A stretch of DNA of 64,000 nt, taken from positions 15,815,570 to 15,879,569 of the forward strand of contig NC_088300.1 of assembly GCF_032854445.1 (NCBI RefSeq), read 5' to 3'. The notes below the pieces were generated by a model. That model saw only the letters and a list, made by a program, of their open reading frames with translations, did no database searches and was not told where the DNA came from. Below, one piece after another: positions 1-14,836 of this stretch (within the stretch, counting starts at the first letter, position 1; every line of letters begins with the position of its first letter). The translations under genes and the position numbers were made by a program. Source of the stretch: Liolophura sinensis (Eukaryota; Mollusca; Polyplacophora; Chitonida; Chitonidae).

Positions 1-99
1 CAACCATATTTGGCAAGCTTTGTTGTCAAAATTGCCTATTTGTCACTGCATGGCATGATATATTCTGTAACAGACATGTAGATGCACGAGTGACATTTC

Positions 100-455
100 A
101 TACTGGTACGTACTGTGACTTCATGGACATCAGTGATAATGACTGTGACCTCAAAGATATCACCCATAATGACTGTAACCTCTGAAACGTCAGCAATAAT
201 GACTGTGACATCAGGGATAACGACTGACGTCCAATATGTCGTGATAATGACTGACCTCTAAGACATCAGTTATAATGACTCTTCTAAGACATCGGTGATA
301 ATGACCGACCTCCGAGAGATAAGTGATAATGACTGTGACCTCCAACAATGATAATGACTGACCTCATAGACATCAGTAATAATGACTGTATAAACCTCTT
401 AGACATTAACAATAATGACTGAACTCAGACATCAGTGATAAGGACTGTTACCTCA
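100..455. repeat. Degenerate tandem repeat (GATAATGACTG...ACATCAGT)
   Basis: About ten imperfect copies of a 30-40 bp unit built on GATAATGACTGTGACCTC followed by AGACATCAGT. The copies vary in length. The array lies in an intron of the partial calpain gene. Confidence 0.7.
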
Positions 456-462
456 GTTGTAC

Positions 463-668
463 TGTAATTGTTCAACCTTTTCTCATGTTTAGGTGTTTAT
501 TCAAGCATATCCTGAATTCTGAGTAGACTGCTAACGTTACACTGTTGGGACAACAGGAAATTGGTCAACCCAACCAATGTAGTTTTGTCTCCAGAATCAA
601 ATTGGAAATGTGCATAAATCATACTGACATTTACTCTTTCATATGCAAAAAGGTTGAGGAATTGGGGT
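463..668 (+). mobile_element. MITE-like repeat family D, copy 1
   Basis: A roughly 205-bp interspersed repeat that recurs at 48770-48990, 52156-52361 and, inverted, at 63274-63487. Its ends are imperfect inverted repeats: the left end reads TTCAACCTTTTCTCATG and the right end CATATGCAAAAAGGTTGAGG. A conserved centre reads CCAACCAATGTAGTTTTGTC. There is no coding capacity, so a small non-autonomous DNA transposon is the best fit. It lies in a calpain intron. Confidence 0.65.
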
Positions 669-838
669 AATGACTTTGACCTTACGATCATCAGTGACAT
701 TAATTGTGACTTTTGTAGACATCAGTTGTGTTGACTGCCTCTGATTTCGTGAACATCAGTATAATTATTAAGGGTGTAGAAGATTACTGCTTATGAGTGC
801 AGTGTCAGTTGTGAGGTTCCTTAACTCCTCTCCCCCAG

Positions 839-3896
<3,058 letters not shown>

Positions 3897-3899
<3 letters not shown>

Positions 3900-3965
3900 G
3901 AGGGCAACCATGCTGGAGGGCATGGGCAGCCATGCTGGAGGGCAAGGGTAGCCACACTGGAGTGT
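3897..3965. repeat. Short tandem repeat in calpain 3' UTR
   Basis: Two to three imperfect copies of a 25-27 bp unit (CCATGCTGGAGGGCA...GGGCAG) start at the stop codon of the partial calpain, probably in its 3' UTR. Confidence 0.6.
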
Positions 3966-6950
3966 GTTCAGGTCATCTAGGGCAATATGACAATGTACTG
4001 TTGAAGGACAGAACAAATACCAGCCTTCTACAATTTTTGTGATCTGAGACAAATTTTTACATCCTATCACAATGTTTTAGAGTTTTATTTATGTTTCACA
4101 TTGTTTAGATGGTGATGCTTGCATAATGTGTTAGTGAGTAGTTTGTATTCGTGAAATAATGGTATAGTGATGTGTTCTAAACTTGATCTGCAGCACACTA
4201 TTTTTGTTTTTAGCTCATTATGTGGAATAAAATAGTGCAAAAAATATATAGGCTACATGAAAAGCACAAAAAATAATAAAACAAAATGAATGAAATGTTA
4301 TAAGTACTAATGTTCATTGCTCTTGCTACATTCTGTGTTTGTGCAACATTTAGCAAAATATGTGGACATTGTATGTAATATATGATTTAGTCTTAAATTC
4401 TTCCTCCCATTATTAGCAGGCCTGAAGCAGTTGTTGGGTGTACAGTTGGTGTCAGGGGTGGGGCTGTCTGGGGTAAGTCAACTCTCAGGGGACATAGGTC
4501 AGAAGGCATTAGACTGGCAGCAATATTTAGCTTCTGTGGTGTTATGTTCAAGGGGCCGTGAATCCAGTAGGGCTGTGAGTGCATTAGCCCCATCCTCTCA
4601 CCCCCTCCATTTTTTTTTTTTTTTTTTTTTTTTTTTGAGATATCTGCCTCTTAATATATTTTCATGTTGTCGAATGAGAGTTGAGCTACCTTCAGGTATA
4701 TCTCCGAGAATGGAGTCAAGGTTACATGGAGTTCTGATGGGTACATAACTGTAGTCTTTCTACAGGTGAATTGACAAGACTTTCAATGGTAAGGAATACA
4801 TTAAGTCACTGAATCTTTGTTCGTTGTTAGAGAAGTCTATTCACTGATTGCAGTATATTCCCCCTTCTAGATCAAACACCCTCCACTGTCTGTATTCTTT
4901 AGCTTTTTACGGGTATTACCTGCACTGCTCACCTGTTGTATATCTAGACTTTCACTGAATTCTTTTGAGAAACTTTTATTCTGATATTTATTTTTTAGAC
5001 TTATCAGATATAAATAATGATGGTGAATATACAATATGCAAATTTTAATACATCTTTAATCCTGGATACTTTATGATTAATATACATAATTTCCCACTTG
5101 ATGATATACTTGACTGTGATGTATATATCACAAAGCTGTGTTATTGTTGTTTTTTTCTGACCATGTGTTTCTTATAGTATTTACTTGGCCAGACTTGGGC
5201 AGACATCATAGGTTTTTCCCCGTTGGAGCTCTTCCAGCCATATCTTGCATGTTAAAACAGGATTGTTCTGTTACAAACTCCCTAGGTGCAATTCAAGGTT
5301 AATAATGTAAATGATACTGCTTCCCAAGTGTGACATGAATACAGTCTGCTGAGAAATATAAAGTCCTTATTCAAGCATATGATTTGGTTGTTGTCTTACA
5401 TTTACATGTTTAGGTATGTGTCTGTACAGTAAATCACAAAGTTTCAAAATATGTAGAGGAAGCAGTACTATACATCTCTACCCATTGGTCTCAAATGATT
5501 ATTGTTTTATGAAGTACACACAACTGAATACTGACCTTACAAAAGGACCTTGTGAGAGAAACACGCGGCCATTTTTAAAAGCATATTTCTGAAACATTCA
5601 TGTCAGTCCTAATTTACATGTTTGTATAGTGCGTCCGAGTTTTATCTGTCGTTTACTACCTGAAATGTTGAGTGTTTATATATATATATACAGTGTTAAA
5701 GGTGTTAAGAAACGTGCGAGACTATTATGGAGACATTGCCAAACGTTTTCCAAAGTTTACGGATAGCTCCTTGCTTAAAAAAAGTCTGCTGGTGTACTGG
5801 AGGTGTATGTATGCAAACCTGTATGTAATTATTCCACACGCTACACGGAACAGTGTTGTATTATGACATACACTAAATGACCAGAAATAATAATAAAAAA
5901 AATCAGTAGCAATGGAAAACATTTCCGCCGAAACAAGTACGCTTAGGCGACTTATGCTGTTCATTCCCTGTTAAATGTTTTGTATGGCCCTGGAAAGACA
6001 CTGCCTGCGTGATTAAAGTCCGAATCGCGGGATACAGTTCACGTAATTTGAAACACCGCTTCTCAACGTGAATTTCCTTTTAATATGATGGGACTGACGT
6101 GTGAACACGCGTTTATCTTGTAACAAAAAAATCTGGCTGTAAAGTGTGTTTTCGCCCACTGATACGTCCGAATCAGGTAAGAGTGAAGTTTGACAGTATA
6201 GGTAGCGACGTAGAGTCAGGAGGGTTCTGGTTTACACTGGGCGTTCCAGTTTCTTCCATTCATTAACCTGAAGGCCACCGTACAAGTTAAACAAGATTGA
6301 ATATGTCAATAAATAACAACAACCAACCAATGAATCAACCAGTACCATACGTTCGGGCACAGGACTGAGCACACTGCATAAAATATGACTGATAACTTCC
6401 GTACTCCTTCCAAGCGGAGCTGTAAAGTTCCAAACGCCGATAAAATCTTTGGGCTTAAGGTTTCTAAGACCTTAATTTCGCTAAGGGCTTAAGTTAACTT
6501 ATTTCGGGTACCCAATCGTGTAGGCCTACAGAAGTAAGTGAGCAATCCTTGGGCACGACTTTAAACACTATAATGATTAAATAAATAAATGGTTTCCCGG
6601 TTTGTTCTGCTAACGAAATCCACGCAACTTGTAAAAATTTTATGTGGCTCATGGCTGCTTTTCAACAAAATATTTAGACTTTGGCTTCCATGAAGAAGAG
6701 ATCTATTCTAGAAAATCTAGACTTGTCTGGTACAGCTATAATTCTACGTCAACAAGACAACACTTGTATTTTGTTCATGGTTTTGTAAGTCCGTTTTCTC
6801 ATCACTTTCCAATCTGTGCAGAATACTTAAGTGAAATTGACATTTTCACTCATCAGTGGAATCTCCTGACAAATCAAAACCAATTCCGTCGTTTTCATTT
6901 CTAGCACAAGGCAAATTTTTATTTATTACTATGTTCTGTATAATTTGTGA
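3900..6950. other. Intergenic: calpain 3' UTR and AT-rich spacer
   Basis: Three kilobases between the calpain stop and the convergent gene at 6951-9200. I see AATAAA-type motifs near 4270 that could end the calpain mRNA and a poly(T) tract at about 4610-4636. No ORF has recognisable protein similarity or splice-site support. Confidence 0.6.
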
Positions 6951-9200
6951 TCATTCGATGACAGAGTCTTCAACAACACTGGCTCTCCACAGCATGAGGT
7001 AGTTTTGGTCAGTGTCCAGGTAACGAACATAAGTACCAATAGCATACAGAATCCGCCCATCGTCTAGCTCCTGAGCACCACCTGTTGGCGGTGCCAGAAG
7101 AATGGAAAACTCTTTACCTGTGAACAGAGTAAAATATAAAATGATGTCACTTTTCCCTTAAACCTAAATGTGCCTTAACCATTATTGCATATCTTACTCG
7201 TTCGATAACCTTTCAGTATCTTTGTGCCTCATCTGAAAGAGAAAAAAACAAAAACGGGAAACACTTCTCGTGTATGGCTGTGTTCTTGAAATGTTCGCGG
7301 AATCCTGTAGGCCTGTTTTGAAGGTTGGTGCTATGCACGCCATAAATCCTTTCATTGACAACAAATATTTTCCAATGGACATGGGTTTCCCCCCGGGCTC
7401 TGTCCGGTTTTCTCCCACCATACTGCTGGCCGCCGTCGTATAAGTGAAATATTCTTGAGTACGGCGTAAAGAACCAATCAACTAAGTTAAGTTACAACTC
7501 TTTTCAGCTCAGGGGCCAGCTCAAGACCTGGTTCAAGCGTAAAACTTCTCTCTCACCTATGCAGGCCTATACACGTTTTACTTTATATACATAGGCTATA
7601 AGTATACAGTAATAATTAAACACGCTATATATGCCGCAATGCGTATGAATATAATGCGTGATAATCAATCTATGTATACGTCAAAATAGGCATTAGACGT
7701 ATACCAGTCCTCATCCAAGAAGAAAGTTCCCGGCAAATAAGGGATATCACTCCCCTTGTGTCCCGCAGTCTTACCTGCCACATACAGACCCGGTGTTTCC
7801 TCACATGTGTTCACGATGATCGCTCGGGGAAACAGAGGTCGTGACCGACGGGAAGTGCCGAACGGTTGTCGTCTGCTTCCGTGACTCTCCTCCAACATAA
7901 TTTCCATTCGCTTTTGGGCTGGCTGCCCGAGGAATCGAGCGTCGATGTACTTAACATGTCGCCAAAGGTGAACTGGCTCACATTTCTTAAACGTTGAGTT
8001 AAATGTGCTGTGGATGGCCCTGTGAAATTGCAGGCGAATGCGCACGTCCTTGTTCAGAAATGGCGTCACAAAGGCGGGAAATTGTTTTATCTCATCTTCA
8101 TCGCTTTCGAATGAATCGTAAGCAGTTGGAGACGAAGATGTACAAATGTCGTCGTTGCTGTCGAAGGAATCGAAGGTATTCGGAGTTAAGGAAGAATAAT
8201 CGGTAAGGCTAGAACTGTTGGTACCGGAAGAGGATCCAGTATCTGCGGTTGGGTACTGCCCGATCTGCATACTCATGAAATCACCTTCGTCACTGTCATC
8301 TGCCATTAGCGTCTCCTTAGCAACCATATTCTCAAGACGTTGACTTTGAACATTAATCTCCGCGGCCTGGCCCAGTTTTTCTTCACCACATGCAGTCGTC
8401 TCCCTACTGGATTCTTTCTCAGCAGAATTATCGTCGCTCAGAGCAGCTTTGCAAATGTTGGATTCCTCCATCTCTTCCCTCTCAGATCGCTGTGTAAGCT
8501 TGTTCACATCTGGATTGTTCATTTCTGATTGCTCATGTTCCGTTTTTCCTTCATGTCTGTTTTTGTACGCTTGTTCTTTTTCACATTCGTCTGTCATTTG
8601 GTCCTGATTTGCAGTTTTATTATAGCCTGTTACATTATCTCTTTCGGTTGGAGTGCACTTGTCTTCGTTGCCCTCCGATCCACTTTTCTTAACGAGCTTA
8701 TCGTTTTCTACCGCACTTTTGTCTACTTTGACCTCATCACTGTTTCCTATATTTTGTTCCGCCCTCCGTCTTCGACTGCGCCTCTTGTGTCTGCCTTTCC
8801 TATCTTTATGAGACCGCTCTTCATTGCTGCGGTTTTCAGTGGTTCCAACCTGTTCCTCGGTTCCTTGAGACTCATACGTTTCTTCCTCATCCTCAAAGCG
8901 AAACCTGTGGCACAGACTTGTTATCTCCCCAATCCCAAGATCCCTGTTGATACAGATGCTTAATACGGCGGGCTGGCCATAAGCTTCGTTCACGAAAGGA
9001 CTTTCCCAGTACCTGTGGTGATCGGGATGTCGGGATCGCCTCTTGGAGGTCAGTTTGCTGGCGTCTACAAGAAGCGATTTCTCGGTGACTTCATGTAACA
9101 ACCCATCTCTTGATATGGAATTTCCGGTTCTTGCATCTGTGATTTGTTGACCGGAATTACGTCGAAATCGTCGTTTCAGTTTGCTAAAAGCATTTCCCAT
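6951..9200 (-). CDS. Predicted N-myristoylated 530-residue protein, family not recognised
   Basis: Two coding exons on the minus strand, 9200-7775 and 7117-6951, total 1593 nt. The donor is a strong GCAG|GTAAGA and the acceptor TTCACAG. The protein starts MGNAFSKLKRRFRR: Gly2 and Ser6 fit an N-myristoylation signal and the following basic cluster would aid membrane attachment. Residues 60-110 look folded (RYWESPFVNEAYGQPAVLSI). A basic patch RHKRRSRRRR lies near 137-146. The middle is Glu/Ser/Asn-rich and probably disordered. About 155 C-terminal residues look globular (DVRIRLQFHRAIHSTF..., ...GRILYAIGTYVRYLDTDQ). If the intron is retained, the ORF runs 35 codons further and ends ...AYFDVYID, a possible second isoform. 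TTTATT at 6918-6927 gives a minus-strand AATAAA just after the stop. An acceptor-like TTTTCAG near 9231 hints at a 5' UTR intron. I assign no function. Confidence 0.8.
7378..7481 (+). mobile_element. SINE family A, 5'-truncated
   Basis: Carries the 3' half of the family core (GGGTTTCCCCCCGGGCTCTG ... AAGTGAAATATTCTTGAGTA), ending ACCAATCAAC. It lies in the single intron of the 530-residue protein gene. Confidence 0.85.
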
Positions 9201-9322
9201 TGGTGATTAGGCCAAGACAGCTGATATCCTGAAAATCATGTATAATCACTGGCAACTGGGTCCCGTTATAACATTTAACTAAACGTATCTTTGAACTGTA
9301 ACGTTACAGCGGTCGTTGTTAA

Positions 9323-9409
9323 TGACGTCATCGGCTTGTCATAAAAGTCTTCCATCAGCGACGTAAAGAATTCTTGCGGGAGTATTGTGTTGTCATCACA
9401 ATGACGTCA
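9323..9409. promoter_or_regulatory. Two perfect CRE/ATF palindromes upstream of the 530-residue gene
   Basis: TGACGTCA occurs at 9323-9330 and 9402-9409, 123-210 bp upstream of the minus-strand ATG at 9200. This octamer is the consensus site of CREB/ATF bZIP factors and is typical of proximal promoters. The second site and its flanks are conserved in the duplicate at 12013-12020. Promoter function is inferred. Confidence 0.55.
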
Positions 9410-9600
9410 TTGTATTGTTATTATCACCATGGCGAGGCAACTAGGCACAGGAACTGCACCACGATGGACGACAGAGCTCTACAACGGCGAAGGCAAATCA
9501 GTAAGTGTCCACAACAACGTACGCTCCTTACTTTTCTTGACCTGATGTAGTTCTATGAACCTCTTTGCACTCAAAAAATTAATGTTAATTTTAACAAAGT
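9340..9600 (+). repeat. Duplicated CRE-bearing segment, copy 1
   Basis: Diverged direct repeat of 11960-12190. Shared blocks include GACGTAA.GAATTCTT, ATGACGTCATT.TATTGTT, CCATGGCGAGGCA, ATCCACAA-like and CTGATG.AGTTCTATG.ACCT. On the plus strand an ATG in a good context at 9429 opens 24 codons (MARQLGTGTAPRWTTELYNG...). These end at CA|GTAAGTGT, a strong donor. This could be the first exon of a divergent transcript. Confidence 0.55.
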
Positions 9601-11099
9601 CTGTTGTCTGAGGGATGGTAGAATGTATTCTGTTATTGTAGTAGATTGTTCTGTAAAAAAAATCACACATTATATTAATTCAACATACAGATTGTATTGC
9701 ACTTATAGGATACTAAGTTGAATGTGACAGAATATTGCGCTATAATAACAGAATAGATTCTAGCATCACTCAGACAACATACTTGGTGTTAAAATTTTTT
9801 GATTGTGCTATGTCACATTGGCGGCCAGATGTTTTCACTCTGGAGTGTGTATGACTTGTGTGTAAAAATTTGTTTAAAACTTTGCAAAAGTTTGACTACA
9901 TAATCTACGTTTTGATTGTTAAGATCGTATACGAGGGTTGTAGGTAGAAACACCATGCAATTGCAACGATCATACTTAATTGGTAACTTCAAAAGAAATA
10001 CATCGCCCCTCCCCCATCTCCCATATTCAGTGTCTGTATCACGATGTTACTTTTACGACGATTTTTATGAGTTTAGTCATAGATACTTCACAAGCTTCGA
10101 ATGTATTATCAGCTTAAGGGTCTTCAGAGAGAGGTATTTTTGGCGTTTCGGCGTGTCGTGAAGCACGTAACATTTATAATGAACAGACGTGTCTGAAAGG
10201 CAAAGAAAACACTAAAACGAAGCACGCCTATGTATCAGATGAAATACCATTAGAAACTGTTAACGAAAATAACTGGATTTATTGTTTTTTTAATAATTTG
10301 TGCAACGAAGTAAAATGCATTTAAATATTTTATTGTAAGTGGCCTTTTGTTACATTGGAACCACTGATGCTCCATAAGGTTTTTGCTACTTGATACACAT
10401 AAATCTGGTACATTTTATCATTCAAAATGCATATACATGTAGAACCGATTTGACCTATTAATACTTTGATTTGAAATAAATGATGAGACATGCCTGTGAC
10501 CAATGTCAACATGAGTTTTACCCTCAGTTATTTGCTTTGCTATCTGGAAGTCAATGTATCACCAAGGACTTCAAGAGAAAAGAAAGTTAATGTGTGACCA
10601 TAAACAATGTTTGAACGACTTAATTATTTGAACGGCCTATCGTGAATGTCTCATGTAGTGTCTTAAAAAACAAATACATGTATGCAATATCCCAACTGAA
10701 TGATATGTGAGGGTATGACCACATTAGTACAGAGTTCATGATCCCAATGTTAGCCAACACACTTATACAACAATAACACAAGAAAGATAATTAAAGTGTA
10801 TCTTAGTGAGGCGTTAAGTTGAAAATAATTCATATACATCTTTACATAGGCATTTATTCATGCAGGTGGAAGGAATGTCGACTGGCGAAAGAATTGTGTC
10901 TGCATAAGGCGGAGAGAATCGAGTTTAAATGGCTATTGCTGCAATGGAGACGAACTACTGTTATAACGTATATTACACTATCCACTGAATTAGAATTTTG
11001 GAAATCTTTCGGTGGCCATTGGCATTGTTACCAACCTCAGACGGGCAGATCAGCAAGGGGAAACCGACCGAATAACACAACGTGTGCGTAGAACGAAAA

Positions 11100-12340
11100 A
11101 CTGGCTTTAACCTTGGTCTGTGAGAGATGGGAATCAACGACTGTTTTTTGAAGTTCGAACCTTCAATTTCGACAGGAACAATTGCTAAATAGGAGCGGAC
11201 AACCTTGATCAGCGGAAGTTGAGACAAACTCGATAAATGAGAAAAAGTAAGAAAATCTGATTGCCGAAAGATCTGAGTGAAATTGATGGGCGTTTGATTG
11301 AGGCCAGTCGGATTAGCAAGAGGTCGGACAAATGGTGACCTTTGGATCATCCCGGAGTAGTGGGTTAGGGAAAAAATGCAACCGTGAACAGAGGTACAAG
11401 CGAACAAAATGCAGCGAGTTAACCATTAGATAACGCTATAGCGTCGTTGGAAGCAAACTCGGTAAAACATCGAGAGATAAGACAAATTTCAGTGGAGAGA
11501 GATGGGATAGAGCAATCACGAGGCAATGGATGACAGTACACCCAACGTCCAACAGATGGTAGACAATGCAATAAGCAAAAAGATGGCATCACGTTCGACG
11601 GGCAAGGAATGACAGCAAATGTAACTGACAAGATATGCTAGCAAACCTGAAGGGCAAGATGACAGCAAAGTCTACGTAGGCAAGAGAACTTAGCAAATTC
11701 AGCGGACAAAAGATGACAGCAAATTCAGCGGACAAGAGACGACAGCTAATCCAGAGGAAAAGACGTGGTAATAAGCTGAAATACAACGGGCTAGAAATAC
11801 CAACAACCACATACGGCAAGGATATGGTTGCGAAAACAATTAAAGGTTAAGATATTGAGTGATGATGAGAAGGCAGCAAACTCCAAACTCTATTCTGGCT
11901 TTAGACATCCTGTCTTGGAACAATTGCGTTTCACCAGTCGCAGTTCATTGCGTTATAAACGCCTTACTCCAGTGACGTAACGAATTCTTCCAACTGTATT
12001 GTTTCGTCATCATGACGTCATTCTATTGTTTTTATTGCCATGGCGAGGCAGTTTGAGAAAAATAACAGCACCGCGATGATGGACGTTTAGTTAAAACTGA
12101 GAAAAGAAATCAGGAAGCATCCACAATAGCCGTAGTTTATTTTGATGCGCTGATGCAGTTCTATGTACCTCTTATTCAACAAGTCATCTTAGTGACCAGA
12201 TGTTTTCACCGCGCGTTTAGATAAATTGACAGGTTTGTAATATTGGGTCAGTGTGCAAGGGACAACAGCAAACGCAATGCGAAAAAAATGGAAGCAAATT
12301 TCAGACGGCTACATGTGACAGCAAACTGTACGTCTAAGAG
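11100..12340. repeat. Degenerate tandem array (GACAGCAAATTCAGCGGACA)
   Basis: Many weakly conserved copies of a 30-40 bp unit, clearest at 11580-11800 (GATGACAGCAAATTCAGCGG) and again at 12270-12340. The promoter-like duplicate at about 11960-12190 interrupts it. Minus-strand ORFs here are Leu/Ser/Phe-rich translations of the repeat. Confidence 0.5.
11960..12190 (+). repeat. Duplicated CRE-bearing segment, copy 2
   Basis: Diverged copy of 9340-9600 that keeps CATGACGTCATT (CRE at 12013-12020) and the GCCATGGCGAGGCAG start context. The short ORF differs (MARQFEKNNSTAMMDV then stop). The position equivalent to the donor reads TCAGGAAGC instead of TCAGTAAGT, so this copy looks non-functional as an exon. 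Confidence 0.55.
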
Positions 12341-12561
12341 ATAGCAGTGCTACTCTGCAACGGTAAATCACATCATCCTCTGAGAAGAGCGTTGCTTTCG
12401 TGTGGTGCTATTACCAGATGCAACAGACAGGACATGTGTGCATTCTCTTTCTTCGTTTAACGGACGGTTCGTATTCCCTGGATATGAGTCCCGGTAATAG
12501 TAAGGCCGAAGGATTTAGTTAGTAATGTCAGATGCTTATTTCGTGCGCTCTGAGTCCACAG

Positions 12562-12736
12562 GGACAAACACTCTAATGAAACAGTACAGTAACCAGAGGA
12601 GATAACTGTCCTTGCGCTGTGACAAACACTCTGATGAAACAGTACAGTAACCAGAGGAGATAACTGTCCTTGCGCTGACAAACACTCTGATGAAACAGTA
12701 CAGTAACCAGAGGAGATGACTGTCCTTGCGCTGTGA
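12562..12736. repeat. Minisatellite, 57-bp unit, three copies
   Basis: Three nearly identical units of GACAAACACTCTGATGAAAC followed by AGTACAGTAACCAGAGGAGA and TAACTGTCCTTGCGCTG. A homopolymer C run follows about 50 bp further on. Confidence 0.9.
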
Positions 12737-14308
12737 CAGTATGTTCCTATCGCTCACTTTCCCCTGCGATGCCTCAACCATCACCCCCCCCCCCCCCCAC
12801 CCTCCCCCCAGCAGTTGGGCTGTAAACCTCCACAAATGCCGCTTATCACAGCACTGAGATTTGCCCTCACCAAAAGTCACCTCTACAGCAGCAAGAGCAG
12901 AACAACGGGAGTACCTCAGCAAACTTAAACCCTATAGACCCGCCACATTCGCAAAAATGGATAGTTTTCTAGCATTCTTGAACCCAAAATACGTATTGAG
13001 AAGACCAAAAAGGCCGCGCCCACCTATATATATTGAAGTCATACATAAGGATTTAAAACTCGAACAAGCGTATTTATATCCACAAATGGAATGTTTAATT
13101 CACAGTTTGCATATTGACATGCAGAGAACCTTTTTTCATAAATTTCAATATATGTACAAGGTGAAATCTCTAATATACTTTGTTAAGGCAGTATCGTAAA
13201 GACTTTTACATCTGAGATCAGAAATATGATCGAATTACGCCTTAATATGAACCAAGTTATATCTGGATATATACAAACATGTATAACCTGCTGTTGAGCA
13301 CCCATAATTTCATACTGGATATACTATAAACATTTCAGTGTATTACATTTGAGGTGCACAGCTGCCTTGTATTCCTTGTATCGTTTAAAGGCGTTTATCC
13401 TCAAAGTGCTGCAGTATGTGCTAACACAACGTCGTTGCCCACTTTTCTGTGCCAATAACAAATAACATGCATACAGTCAGATTTAGGGATTGCCAACAGA
13501 AAGGCGAATGCGTATGCTTCTCGTGAAGATCAGAGAACAATACACACACACAGTATATACACACACACATACATGTATATGCACCTTTATAAATCACAGA
13601 AAATTATTTATACATCATATGCATGTGGATATACAAGTTGGATAACAGAGGTGCATTAATACAGTATTGTTCACTATTTTTAAGTTAATACTCCAACTAC
13701 CAGTACTAAGATTTTCACTTTATACATTAAAAAAAAAATCCTTTCGTCATGAAAGAAATGAAAGACATGAAATAAATGTATTGCATTTAATTAACGTATT
13801 AATGTTATATATTGGATTATGGCTAACCTGATATATCAGAAGTTTTTTGAGTAGATAGGCATGTATTCTAAACTGCTGTTAATTGTGATATAAATCAGAT
13901 AGGCCAACTGCCCATTACTGTGCAATTCAAAAATAACAAAAATCCAGATAATACATTTTAACTGTCAAACCAAACTGTTAACTGTTACTCTGTTTACTGG
14001 CGAGGAGATGAGTATGATATGTTCTGTTCGAGAGACAACAGCCATTTAAAGGTTCAAAGAGTATTTCACCCAAAACCCAAATCTTTTGTTATATAATACA
14101 ATGATGAAAGATATGTTTATGTTAATAAGTATGTTACCTACAAGATGTAATCAATGTCAACACAGAATTCTTTCACATAGATATTCATTTCATGTTAAAC
14201 AACATAAATGGTAACCACAGAATGGTGTAAAGGTAGCTTATGATTTACCGTTGATTAAAATAGATTAGTATGATAAGCCTCATAATTTTTCATAAGAAAA
14301 GAAACTAA

Positions 14309-14338
14309 TCATGGTACTAAACAAATCTAGTACCATGA
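14309..14338. repeat. Short perfect inverted repeat
   Basis: TCATGGTACTA and TAGTACCATGA, 11-bp perfect arms separated by eight bases, could form a small hairpin. No function is evident. Confidence 0.6.
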
Positions 14339-14684
14339 TAAAACCAGAGACAAAGGTTTGTAGATTTGGATGACACACTATTAGTAGTAATTAATCAATT
14401 TTGGACAGTGTGGATTGCATAAAAATACAAACCACAAACATAAGGAAGAGTCAAATGTTTATGCTTCTATTCATAACTAACATCCATTCAAATGTCGCAG
14501 ACATTTCTATGCATTTTATCTATCCTGGTCAATGTTGAGTATTAACAGCAGAAGTCACAATATTACATGAGGAGGTAACTTCTGGATTTAGCAAAGTCCA
14601 TGCTCTTACTGATGACCTTACTTCCTTATTATATCACAGGCTTTCCCCTCTGTATTAAATTATGTTTACACGTGTACTATATGT

Positions 14685-14760
14685 ATTTATTTAACAGGCG
14701 TTTTATGACATACTCAACAATATTTCACTTCTATGACAATAGCCATCATTATCATGGGTA
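14685..14760 (-). mobile_element. SINE family A fragment, old
   Basis: Only the 3' core is left (TATTTATTTAACAGGCGTTT, ACTCAACAATATTTCACTTC, ATCATTATCATGGG). It is strongly diverged from the other copies. Confidence 0.5.
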
Positions 14761-14836
14761 CATCTACAGTGGTATATTTTTGTCTTGGTCAGTAAAGGTA
14801 ACTATTCAAGGCACTGTTTTAATTTAATGATGATAA

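Larger units (their letters stand above)
9201..14836. other. Non-coding or unassigned region between the 530-residue gene and RNase T2
   Basis: About 5.6 kb without a convincing gene. Contents: the CRE promoter region and its duplicate, a degenerate ~35-bp array (11100-12340), a three-copy minisatellite (12562-12736), a poly(C) run near 12785 and AT-rich DNA with short palindromes. The 112-codon plus-strand ORF at 12861-13199 has no recognised similarity. It overlaps no splice-supported model, so I did not call it. Confidence 0.5.

Noticed and set aside
8003-8963. Plus-strand ORFs of 67, 62 and 144 codons
   Set aside because: They are antisense shadows of the 530-residue minus-strand gene.
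11419-11819. Leu/Ser/Cys-rich minus-strand ORFs resembling membrane proteins
   Set aside because: Their hydrophobicity comes from translating the degenerate GACAGCAAATTCAGC repeat.
12861-13199. 112-codon plus-strand ORF with a basic stretch (RRPKRPRPPIY)
   Set aside because: No similarity recognised, no splice context, and it begins next to low-complexity DNA. It could be real but cannot be supported.
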